From Apophysomyces variabilis (Eukaryota > Mucoromycota > Mucoromycetes > Mucorales > Mucoraceae): 64,000 nucleotides of DNA. Under the pieces are notes generated by a model, which worked only from the letters and a program-made list of their open reading frames with translations, did no database searches and had not been told where the DNA came from. The stretch is from contig MZZL01000390.1 in NCBI GenBank assembly GCA_002749535.1, forward strand, positions 571,778 through 635,777, read 5' to 3'. The position numbers and the translations under genes are program-made. Below, piece by piece: positions 10,802 through 21,299 of the stretch (within the stretch, counting starts at the first letter, position 1; each line of letters starts with the position of its first letter).

Positions 10802-11268
10802 GGACGAAAAAGAATAATACGGCACAAGATGTTCTCTGTGTTGCAAATTTGATAGCCTTTATTGTAAAACCACTAGATAAAGCGGTGGGCAAACTCTTCG
10901 GAGAAGGGCCGATTGGACAAAACGTTAAATTTGTATTTACTCGCATTTTGTAACCCTTGCAAGATCGTGTCTTTGTAACTTTTCCGGTACTGAACTTTTT
11001 ACATTACATATCCATCCTAGTATGGTTTACTGCGGAAAGCAAGGCGAGAGAGACCTCTCAAACTTGACGTTGACTCCGCATTTTCACCCAAAAACAGATT
11101 GATAACTTCAGAACCTGAAATTTACATAACCGAGGCGGCGTTACACTGCAGTACAATATGTGAGGGCTGGGCAGTTTTACTTATCTATTTGTGGCCACAA
11201 ACTTTAATCTGTAAATATGTCAAGCCTTTTCAAAGTAGAATATTCCTTTTCCTTTTGGTCTTACCGCC
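10802..11268. promoter_or_regulatory. Shared divergent promoter of the two MACPF-like genes
   Basis: A 467-bp gap between two divergent, related genes. Nothing in it looks coding. The shared spacer suggests co-expression, which is inference. I see no clear TATA box. Confidence 0.4.
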
Positions 11269-13124
11269 ATGGACTCTTCGAGTAGTAGTTTGACAAGATC
11301 AGCGGGAGAGGTAATAGTTTGTATCAGTTCAAGCGTGCTGACCGTTTTTATTTTAGCAATCTGACCTTAACAGGACCTTTTCTCACTATATAAGTCAAGT
11401 TATTTCCGGCAAATGGGAAAAAGGTCTATTACTAAATGGCGGCTATGCGCCAGATGGCGGAATCCGATTACGTGTTCAAGAAGATGACATTAGATTTATA
11501 AGACGTAAAAAGGATTGGGAACATATTGAAAAACAATCTGTGCAAGTGGACGGCGTACTGAACCAGGAATTGTTCGATACCGAGTTCCGAATTACATTGC
11601 CTCCTGTGTTAGATATCTTCCGGTTTGACACCGGAATTGGAGGGAAGCGTCGTGCAGAATCGTCCGTGAGCACTAGGAACGAAAAACGTCATACAGCACT
11701 CTACGTGGCGTGTGCAAAGGTTAGCAAAACCAGTTGGTACGGTTATCATAATCAATGTCTACCACCAGATATACCTCAATGCAGACGTTGTTGGTCCAAC
11801 AGAAGAATTTCAAACCGCTATCACCACTGCTTTAAATCAAAACAGTGATCATAACAAATATCAACATCTTAAACGCGTTTTCGGGAAATATGGCTATTGC
11901 TACCCATCAGAAATATGGATCGGTAAGTAGCATAAATAACAACATCTACCATTCATAATTCTGGTTAGGTGGCAGGATACTATATGACTTTGAAGAAACG
12001 AACCAAGCAACGGAGCGGGGGAATCAAAGCAGTATGGAGGCAAGACTAGCACTCGAAGCTTACGGACACGGCGCTGAAGTTAATGCCACTATGGCAGCTT
12101 TGGAGTTTGGCGTGAGAAGGAGTATTCAGAAGGATAGAAATACTCAAGTAACTGGTTAGCCTGAAACCCTGATAGACTTCGATAGCTGAGAATTTCCCAC
12201 TTTTCTTTAGGAGGTGATGGCCATGCAATCGCCTTCGGTCGACATCAGACCAATTTATGAATTGTTGAGACATGAAGAAGCGGAAGAGATCAAAAGGGTG
12301 TATATCAGTATCAGAAATTCAAACCGTATCCGATGCGATGCTGTATTAACGTTACGCAACCGCGAAATTTCATCCAAACTATTTGTGGACAGCAGTTACG
12401 GGATAAAAGCAGCATTATTTGTGAATTGTTTAACGCAAGGCAGCAACGACTGTAAGCAAGGTAAGCCGAAGCACGCACTATACACACGTACCAAATGCAG
12501 TTGGATTTATTCGCTCGTCTTTCAGCAGGGAGAATACTGTCTTCCAATCCATCATCTGGAAATCAAGCGATGTTTAAGTTTATCACTAAGCCGCATGCCT
12601 ACGAATGGTCAGATGGCTGCCTTCGGTTTGGAGACACGATCAACTTAGAAGTGTTAGCCACGGAATCTGGTGGTTTCCTTCATGTTATGCAGCCTAATAC
12701 TATGCAGCCTAATACTAAATTTGGCATTTCTCTTGGACTTTTGCGATCTTTCAAGGCGACTGCCATTTATGCACGAGACCAAAGCACGCGTCTGGGAAGC
12801 GAAGAATGGTATAGACTGTTTACGCTTGAGCAGAATGTGTAGTACTTAAACCCTTGTCCGGGTTCTAGGATGATTGTCAAGCCAAGCAAAAGTGAGCCAG
12901 ATAGCGATGAAAGCATCAAGAAAAGCAGCCCTTTCATTCTGCGAAATATGAGCAACAATCGCCCTTACTATTTGTGTTTGACGGACATCAACCGGATAAG
13001 GAACAGCCTTGATGTTGATATGAACGAGGCAGAAGACAGCGAGTCTCAATTTCATTACCTTGCCGCAGAAAGCAGTTCTTATTGTTTTAAACCATCGGAA
13101 TGGAGCGTTGATGAGATAGAATAG
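11269..13124 (+). CDS. MACPF-like domain protein, divergent partner without zinc fingers
   Basis: Seven exons: 11269-11310, 11357-11719, 11769-11922, 11969-12147, 12211-12460, 12526-12838 and 12869-13124. The total is 1557 nt, 518 residues, all phases joining. It is related block by block to the minus-strand neighbour: RVFGKYGYCYPSEIWIGGR against QVIFGRYGYYYPTMVVLGGR, DIRPIYELL against FRPMYELL, and CLRFGDTINLEV against IKYGDIVRIRV. It lacks the GGDG...W..S stretch that precedes PIYELL in the neighbour, and its donor at 12148 appears to have moved eight bases upstream of the position expected by homology. A perfect 15-bp tandem duplication (12687-12716) repeats MQPNT. The C-terminus is acidic and Ser-rich, with no zinc finger. 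No signal peptide is visible. The role is unknown; a lineage-expanded MACPF-like protein is the best description. Confidence 0.6.
12687..12716 (+). repeat. Perfect 15-bp tandem duplication inside a coding exon
   Basis: ATGCAGCCTAATACT occurs twice in direct succession and adds five residues (MQPNT) in frame. Confidence 0.9.
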
Positions 13125-13723
13125 CTCATTAAATTATACGTCACCAAATGATCTGTTTCACTCTCTCATACCTAGACCTTGTTATTTGTTACCATACTTA
13201 AAAGAACAATAACAAATCCTCATGAGGCGTCGTCATTACGTTGAAACTGAATCTCACCGAAAGCATCGAATGCAAACCTCTTGCAGCGTAAAGGCTTCTG
13301 CTCAAGGAGAATACAAGCATGGAAAGGGATCATTAGTGCACGCAGAGTGAGACGTTTTTCTTCGTTGTCTGATGGCTTGCTTATCATCCTTCTCTGCAAC
13401 TGGTTTATTTCCGTTTCAGCAGAAATCTACTAAGTGTACTAATTTAAAATATGAAAGGATTAAATACCCATAAAATTAAATCAACAGCGGACAACACGGT
13501 TACTGCTGTTTCGTGTAATCGTTCTATGAGTAGTATGTATATCAGCAGTCGTACGATCTGTAACAATCAGTATCCAACTGAATTAAGTTAATCTCAAGTA
13601 AATTGGTCTGTTTCTACATCACATATGTGTATTGTATGTAAGAGAAAGGAAAGAATGAGGGTGAGGGAAAGAGGGCGAAATCATGGGACTAAGGAAATAA
13701 AAAGGCTTTGGATATTCATCGTT
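13125..13723. other. Intergenic between convergent genes, no gene seen
   Basis: 600 bases downstream of two genes that converge on it. It holds only short chance frames and presumably the 3' untranslated regions. Confidence 0.5.
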
Positions 13724-15782
13724 TTAAGTATTCATGCAAGCCACCTTATTTCGTTGATTACTTTTATGCCGTTTCAAGGCATCCAACCTAACAAGAACAA
13801 GTCGTTATGAGACCGTCGACCATATGTTATCTTGCTTTCTTTTTATCTTACCTTGAGAAGCTCTTATTGCAACCCAAGCATTTGTAAGGCTTGTCACCTC
13901 CATGTATTTTGACATGCCGTTTTAGATCGTGATTACGGCTAAACGCCGCTTCACAAATATGACATATAAAGGGTCGGTCGTCGGTATGTGTTCGTGAATG
14001 GCTTTTGAGGTTATATAATCTTGCGAAAGTTTTGCCACAGTTGGGAAATAAGCACGGATAAACTGTTTGAGTTTGGTTATTAATCGTGGTGGTGATCGGT
14101 GCAGAGGAAGCGTAGATGGACATGGCAGCTGATTGTGTTTCTGCCAAAGCAGGGTCAGACCGCCTTCGTTTCTGACCTGGTGTAGCGCGTGGTGCAGGAG
14201 AACTCGTACTGTGTCCGATTTCTCCTAAAGGTGTGGATGATCCAGAAAGTCCATGTGGTGTACCAGCCGCGCTGTTGGATGATGCCGCCGCCGCAGAAGC
14301 TTGGGCAACGGCTGCCACGGCTGCTGCTGCCACTGCCATTGCGTTGTCATTTCCAGCCTGGGAAAATGAAAGATTAGACAAGAAGTATGGGTTATTGGCC
14401 AATGCTGCTGCTGCCGATAATGAAGATGCTGGTGTTGTGGTGGCGGGTGCACTAACATTACTGCTTCCCTCCCCATTATGCTGATGGTTCAGTTGTTGAG
14501 TGAAAAACGCTAAAGCTGTTGCGTCGGCAAAATTGATTGCTGGTGCTGAAGTAGTCGCTGAAGGAGCGCGACTATAATTCATTAAATGTGGGGACGATGA
14601 AGTTGACGGAACGCCTATCGGAGGCGTATTTGTCGTAGTTGTCGTCGGAGGCGATGTATTGGCAACCGTGCCTAATAACGCCTGTGACAATAATGCTTCG
14701 ATCGCTTCTTGGTTTCCTTCTTTTGCCTTTTCTGTTATTTTTTGCGCAATTTCATTCCAGTCTGCGTTTTCTAGGAAACGTAATGCTTTATCATCCTTCT
14801 GGTCTTCGTGCTCTCCAGTAGGCGATGAAGGAGCGGAGTCTTCAATATCGACATCTTGATGTTGTTGATGTTGTTGCAGTTCTTCATCGTTTCGAATCTT
14901 ATTTTGCAGCCATTCACGATCAACGTATTTTGACGCCAAGGTATTATCCCATCTTTGTTTCAGCTGCTTGCCTTTCCGACCAGGAATCGTATTTGCAATT
15001 TCTTTCCACCGACCATAACCATACTTCTTGATTCCAGCTAATAGAAGCTCGTCTTCCTCGCGTGTCCAAGTACCTCGTTTATAATCCTGCATGATTTCTT
15101 CATTTTGTAATTCTAGACCCTCCACTGTCGGTGTCGCAGCTGCATTTGTAAGGCCCGGGTAATTGGCGATCAACATCACGTTACTTGCGTTCAGTTCCTG
15201 ATCCGAGCCACGGTTTTTCTCTTCCTCCTCTGCGATCGAATCCGACTTTTCAGATTTAGATTCACTTTGTGACAAACCTAATAGTTGGAGCGCAGTTGCC
15301 GCAGCAGCCTGATCCATCAAGTCTGCATTTACCGCCTTTTTCCCCTTGTCACCTAAGAGCTCTTTCTCATTCTTCTGTTCACCTTCTTGACGTTGTTGTG
15401 ACCGCTCTCTCAGCATCTGCAGCGATTCTAGAAACCAAAAAAAAAAAAAAAAAAAAAAAAAAAANNNNNNNNNNNNNNNNNNNNNNNNNNNNNNNNNNNN
15501 NNNNNNNNNNNNNNNNNNNNNNNNNNNNNNNNNNNNNNNNNNNNNNNNNNNNNNNNNNNNNNNNNNNNNNNNNNNNNNNNNNNNNNNNNNNNNNNNNNNN
15601 NNNNNNNNNNNNNNNNNNNNNNNNNNNNNNNNNNNNNNNNNNNNNNNNNNNNNNNNNNNNNNNNNNNNNNNNNNNNNNNNNNNNNNNNNNNNNNNNNNNN
15701 NNNNNNNNNNNNNNNNNNNNNNNNNNNNNNNNNNNNNNNNNNNNNNNNNNNNNNNNNNNNNNNNNNNNNNNNNNNNNNNNNN

Positions 15783-15818
<36 letters not shown>

Positions 15819-16244
15819 TGTCAAGTTCCCGTGCTACGCAGCAACTCACTGTTTTTTCAATGTTTCTTACATACCAGGCTTTACGGATAATGCAGCTGCC
15901 ATGGCTCCTACGACATCTACATCACTATGTGCATTTTGCAATAAAGCAGCTGTCAGGGCTGCACTACTGGATCGGAATTGCGACAAATTCAACGATTCCT
16001 TCGGAGGTTCGGATGAGGAAGTTTCTGTTGGATTCGGGGATGGAACAGCGGTTACGTCCAAGGTATGACCTTCTTCTGTTGTTGTAGTAGTTGCTAGTTG
16101 TGGTGCAGGTGCTTCATTATCCAAAAATTCTTCCCCATTGGAAGAAGACCTGCTGCATCTTTCATGGTGGGGAGTTGACGAAGAAAATAGATGTACACGA
16201 GCCATTAGAAGGGGCGTATGAGATAGGCTTCCCGTTTTATGCAA
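13724..16244 (-). CDS. Myb/SANT plus three-finger C2H2 transcription factor
   Basis: Three exons on the minus strand: 16244-15875, 15427-13852 and 13787-13724. They total 2010 nt, 669 residues, with joining phases. Exon 1 encodes a low-complexity N-terminus. Intron 1 (15874-15428) contains assembly gap 1 in a poly-T tract, so the coding sequence itself is not interrupted. After a Glu-rich segment comes one Myb repeat (KRGTWTREEDELLLAGIKK...GRWKEIANTIPGRKGKQLKQRW), then long Ser/Thr/Pro/Ala-rich linkers, and three C2H2 fingers near the C-terminus (YPCLFPNCGKTFARLYNLKSH, FICHICEAAFSRNHDLKRH, YKCLGCNKSFSRLDALKRH). The third finger is completed only by the last 64-nt exon. It is likely a nuclear DNA-binding regulator; the target is unknown. 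A later start at 16205 is possible. Confidence 0.8.
15437..15816. other. Assembly gap of 318 N inside a poly-A/poly-T tract
   Basis: N from 15465 to 15782, with A runs on both sides (15437-15464 and 15783-15816). It lies wholly inside intron 1 of the Myb/C2H2 gene. Any translation across it is an artefact. Confidence 0.95.
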
Positions 16245-19200
16245 GTAGGCCTTTGTTCAGGACGGAGTTCACCAAAGAGGAAAAGCAAGAGTATAGACCA
16301 AGCCTTCGCCAAGCCTCGTTTTTTGATGGAAAAGAACGAAGATAGTTTAACGAGGCAACCCCCAAAAAATAGAAAAAAATTCTTTTTTTCAATAAGCCAA
16401 TCAAATCACAGCGCTGATCAGGACGTCACTTTTCGGTTTCAGTCTCTAGATTTCCCCGCGGCAGCAATGGCAGATAAAAAGACAGATGCTGAAACATTTT
16501 TCCCTTTTCTGCCCTCTTCTTCTCAGCGGGGAAAACAGTACGAAGTGGGGTTACCATCAACATATGTAAACGTTAATTGTGTCAGTGCGTGCGTATTTAT
16601 CGGGCGCGACAATCTTCTTACTGGCACAACAAACCATGCCAAGTATGATAGAAGGCGAGCAAGCAAGTTTCTTTAAACTAGGGACAAAAAGGCTATTGTA
16701 TATAGCCATGTCATCTGTGATCACTACATCATTCGCAACGAATACACTGTAATAGGTAAGTTTATACACTGCTTAGGTATTCATGCTTGCTTCGATCTTC
16801 CCGAGCAGAGCTTTTATGAAAACTGAACCAAATAAACAAGCAGAGCAGACAGCTTGCTTTGAACAGAACAGAAAGCTGAAATACTTGCTAATGGAACAAG
16901 GAAAAATATCAGCAAAGCCAAGTAACAGCTGACTCCTAGCTCATATGGAAAAGAAATTAGTAATGATCCATAAACAAGAATCGAGAGCGTACATCGGACA
17001 GATCGTATAATAGATTCTACTTCGAATATCATCTGAACGAACCGCAAGAAACTGATGCAGCTCGAATGCACAGATTAAGAGATCTCTAAAATTTTTCCAG
17101 TGTCCGAAATGATGCTGTTTGTATATATCAGTTATAACAGACATTCTTCAGACTCAGAAAGTCCAAAGCTTCCCGAAATCTTTGCACAACGCCGTTTCTA
17201 CTATGAACGCTGATGTTTAGAATAACTAGCATTGTGTGCATAGCAACTGGTAAAGCTCCTAGCACATCATCATGACAAGATTTTCTGGATTTACATTATC
17301 GTTTTGTATAATGACGGCTCGACGCATATTTATTATCGACGCCCGATTACTGCCTTATTCTGATAGTAGTGTGTAAAGAAGAGAAGGAAGTAATAAGGAT
17401 GTATACCCTCGCCGCTTTTACATCCACGCCGTCCAAACGTTCAATACCCGCAGTAGCATTACCCAGACGATGCGATGCTATCTCCATTTAACCAGCCGTT
17501 TTGAATTTCTCGCTGATTTCGATGAAAACGAGCAAACACTTGACAGACGGAGGCAGTACAGCGGTAATGAAGGATTAAACGAGTGAATACATGGGAAGCT
17601 TGGAATAAGTCAAAGCTGCGATCATATGTATTGCATGGGTGTGAAGTATATATGCTGCTACAGAATGAATGCGATGTAAGAGGCATTGATAATCCATGCA
17701 CAGAAATAACTACAGATAACGCAACTCATCATATGAAAATGCAAATGCAAGCCTCAAATATACCGAGAAGGCCCTCAACGGATTTCAATGTAGACGGTCA
17801 GGGAGAAGACGAAATCTATTAGCACTCCTCAATCTTCCCCCACCATCGACCCAAAGATCAGGATCTTCAAATGCTAGCCGGGTCTTCTAAGTAGGGACCT
17901 AAAAGTTCGCTTCAGAACCAACGTTCATAATGTTTAACGTTCCGATGCCTGATCTTATTGATGGGAAATCGATAGCCGTGACAAGACCCAGTTCCATCGA
18001 TGTAGAAGAACATACTCCGCCCTGCTGACCCCTCTTTCATTTGTATGAAGCTCTCTCTTCCGGATTTTCGACAGTATTGTTAACCCAAGCAAGCCGCAAA
18101 AGAGCGCATTACAAATTAAGATGAATAGAGTAGGTTAATTGGGTGCGACTACTATCTATTCCTTATTGCAGAATGTGCGTGCTTTTCTGTTCGAAGAAAG
18201 GACGAGGTTCGGGTATCAATCGAAGGGTGTTTGATCTTCCGACTGACATTTCTCACGGTGCTTTGCAAATCCGAATGAAACATTCGCCTCTGGATCCATT
18301 GCCAGCGATGCACATCTGTTTACGTACTGATGAATTCTGAATACATTTTGCCCGTTTCTTCCCCTAATCTACATATACAGTACTGTAAAAAATTAAATTT
18401 TTTTTCTCAATTAACACAGTATTCGAGTTGAACGTGGCTTTTCCCAAGAGAAAAACAAAATGGAGATTTCGCACGCTGAATAGCTCAGATGTCGTATATC
18501 CAGCAGTTCCTGTTGCACAAAGTTTGAAACCTCAAGGAATAGAAGCTGGTGTCTCCGCTCTTGTTACTGGTCTTGTTGGCGCTCGATGCTTTCAAGGCCT
18601 TCATTCATTCTACTCTAGGACATATCACTAAATCATTCTATAACCCTATGAAGAACAATCCGAGGATAGAATATCTAGCTCGTCGAAAGAACCCGTCATG
18701 TCATTGTATGATTTTCGTTGGAGTTCTGTTGTTTTCATGTCTATTTTGTGTATTGCTGTTATGGTATCCCTAGTCCTTGTTCATATATTTGAAATGTTCT
18801 TTGCAAGAATTGTTTCCGTTAGAAAATTGGCCTTGAACGCCGGAACAAATGATAATAGAAAAGGATGCCGCTACTATTGTACAGGATTATAATGACAGAA
18901 GACTCAACTGCGCTCTATATCTGAGTGCACATGATAAACTTTTAGTGGAGGTTAGCAAACATAGCAGATTGCCTATGTTTTGCAAGGCTTGCGATGAAAT
19001 ATAGCAGACGAAGCTTGTTATGTAACAGTAACTGCATCCTTCACTCCGATTCCAGATACAGTTTGTCGGAGCTTATTTTCGAGAGCAAAACAGTGTAAAG
19101 TTCTATAGCTGAGATTGTGAAGAGGGGCAATCGTGAGAAGCAAAAGCAGGATGGAGTAAAGTGTATTTCGTGGCGAGACAGCGTGATGTATGCTTTCACT

Positions 19201-19413
19201 TCTCATCGGCAGACAAACTTTTTCTTTCTAGCAGGTGTAAAAGATTTGATTTTCTGTAAAACCATGTTTTTCTTTTCTTCCAAGTCACATTGAAAAATGA
19301 CTCATCACATGCAAAACAAAAAAAAATAACGCTCTGAATGAATTGTTTATTCAAGTCCATATGAAAATAAAGAAAATATTTTGTAAACAAAGAGGAGCAA
19401 AAGATAACATCAT
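16245..19413. other. 3.2 kb gene-poor region with unassigned short frames
   Basis: Upstream of the Myb/C2H2 gene lies a likely promoter and leader (16245-16680). Further on, only short frames appear. Three have protein-like composition: 17583-17822 (ends STDFNVDGQGEDEIY), 17930-18030 (FNVPMPDLIDGKSIAVTRP) and 18190-18340 (INRRVFDLPTDISHGALQIR...). They share a strand, but I could not join them in phase with convincing splice sites. They may be relics of one decayed gene. No RNA gene is recognised. Confidence 0.35.
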
Positions 19414-20718
19414 CTAACCCTTATGGGAATGAACAGCGGTGAGTCGTTGTCCGGCAAGGGCCAAAAGCGATGAAGCAATATCTGCATTGTTATTGGCATT
19501 TTTGCTGGTGACGGCCATGACCTGGTCCAAATTCTGTAGCATAGTGGTGGTCTTAGTGAGCAAGGATGTTAAATTCGACACTTCTTTTTGTAGTTCGTTG
19601 CGGTGAGCTTCCAATGTCTGATGTGTCTTTGAGTTGGGATTCAACAGGGCTGAAACTGTAGCAAATGCGGCAGCCGTGGCTGCTGTCACATTGAAGGACG
19701 GGTCGCAGGCACTTGCTCTCGTCTGAAAGGGCATAGTATCGTAGGCAGACAAAGGCGGAGAAGGAAGTGAGGGAAGATCGCGCTTATCCTTTTCAACCAT
19801 AGGATTCAGCAGCGAGGCTATCTTGCTGGGCTTCATTGGCGGTGAGGGCAACGAATGTTGTCTTGGGAAGGCATCTGGCTCGACAGGATCAAGTGTAGGT
19901 GGTCGAAGAGGAAGTAAAGGTCGTAAGCCTTCTGCAATACGCTTTGGTGCAGGCTCGTCGAAACTCAATTTACGTTTTTGACCAGGAGCATAGTGTTGAT
20001 GAACAGGGCCGGAGGAACCATGGCAAGCAGCAGCAACACGTTTACGACGTTTAATAGTGGAACGTTTCATTGTGATCGGTCGATGCACGTTGTGGAGTTT
20101 GTAATAAAGGCCACAAGCATTGCAAATCGTATTACCCTGTTCGTCACGACGCCAAAGTGGAGTGGTTGTTGTTTGACAGTTGGCACACTGTTGATTCTGA
20201 TTATCGTCAGACACCTCCTCAGCTGGAGGGGAAGGTGCAGGCGTAGATACAGGGGAGGCTGCACGAAGTTTTGGAGGAGCAGGCGCTAAAGCAACAAGGG
20301 CGGCAGGTCCAGGATTTTTGTTGGATCGTTTCAACCAAGGTGGTCGAGTCGTATTTCGTGCTTTGAGATAAAGGCCGCAAGCGTTGCAGATGGTTTCACC
20401 CTGAGGAGATCGTCTCCATAAAGGGGTAGTAGTTGTACCACAATTCGAACATGAAGTAACTGACACAGGTCCACTGTCCGTTCTCGCAGCACTGGAGCTG
20501 CACGGCTCAACAACACGGTTAGTGTCGTTGCTGGAAGAGGCCGAAACTTGCGATGATTCGAAGCCAGCCGGGGGCTGGACTTTTTGGACATTAACGTCTT
20601 CTAGTCTTTTCGGTACGCTGGAGTCCTGGACTTGGGTGTTTACTAAAGGGCATTTGTGGAGGGCATCCACACTAGTGGCGGTCGAAGGCTTGTTATGGAA
20701 AGGCGACTTGACCGTCAT
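19414..20718 (-). CDS. GATA transcription factor with two GATA zinc fingers
   Basis: Single-exon frame of 434 residues. Two type IV (GATA) fingers stand at about residues 90-117 (CSNCGTTTTPLWRRSPQG...CNACGLYLKARN) and 178-205 (CANCQTTTTPLWRRDEQG...CNACGLYYKLHN), the second followed by a basic tail (HRPITMKRSTIKRRKR). The order, and the KARN and KLHN ends of the fingers, match the fungal SreA/Fep1/Urbs1 group that represses iron uptake. However, the Cys-rich iron-sensing segment normally lying between the fingers is absent; an Ala/Pro-rich linker replaces it. The rest is Pro/Ser-rich, with a C-terminal coiled-coil-like stretch (HRNELQKEVSNLTSLLTKTTTMLQNL as a block). The protein is nuclear and binds GATA sites. 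An iron role is uncertain because of the missing Cys segment. Confidence 0.85.
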   Translation of the reverse strand: MTVKSPFHNKPSTATSVDALHKCPLVNTQVQDSSVPKRLEDVNVQKVQPPAGFESSQVSASSSNDTNRVVEPCSSSAARTDSGPVSVTSCSNCGTTTTPLWRRSPQGETICNACGLYLKARNTTRPPWLKRSNKNPGPAALVALAPAPPKLRAASPVSTPAPSPPAEEVSDDNQNQQCANCQTTTTPLWRRDEQGNTICNACGLYYKLHNVHRPITMKRSTIKRRKRVAAACHGSSGPVHQHYAPGQKRKLSFDEPAPKRIAEGLRPLLPLRPPTLDPVEPDAFPRQHSLPSPPMKPSKIASLLNPMVEKDKRDLPSLPSPPLSAYDTMPFQTRASACDPSFNVTAATAAAFATVSALLNPNSKTHQTLEAHRNELQKEVSNLTSLLTKTTTMLQNLDQVMAVTSKNANNNADIASSLLALAGQRLTAVHSHKG

Positions 20719-20823
20719 GGTGGATAAGGGTTAGGCAGATGTTCTTCTTTTATTCGTTGTAACTCTAGGACCCTGTTTCGTAAAGAAAAGGTTTTTGAAT
20801 CAGTAAGAAAGAAAAGAGTAAAT

Positions 20824-20857
<34 letters not shown>

Positions 20858-21299
20858 TATATATCTTATATTGATAAACTCACAGTTGCGTAGATATGAT
20901 AAATAACAACGATCAAAAACGAAGTTATCGGCACAGAAAAAAGGATAAGGAAAATGAAAAGACCTAAAAAAAAATATTTTTTCCTATTTATAATGGGCCA
21001 AGTCGCGACAAAAATCGAGTAATACCATTGGCTGGCGATAACGCTACAATACATTTTCTACGCCCGATAACAGGTGATAGGCCACACAGCTGATAGACTT
21101 TAATCATCCGCGGAAGACTCTGATAATGACTCCTCTTTACCACGCTCGTACCCACATTTCACCCCTGCGCTCTTTAAAAATAGAAATGATAGCAGATTAA
21201 GATGGTCCCGATAGTGACCGTTTATGACATGCTTTAAACACCCATATCTCTGATTTAACAATCTCAGATAAATAGAAGCTATATCATTGGGTAAAGATC
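20719..21299. other. Intergenic with TA microsatellite
   Basis: 580 bases upstream of the GATA gene and downstream of the RRM gene. A TA dinucleotide run spans about 20824-20855. No gene is seen. Confidence 0.5.
20824..20855. repeat. TA microsatellite
   Basis: About 14 uninterrupted TA units, with further ATAT on each side. Confidence 0.9.

Noticed and set aside
13848..15849. Long reading frames crossing the N gap
   Set aside because: Poly-Phe/poly-Lys and X runs come from the homopolymer and N. The gap lies in an intron.
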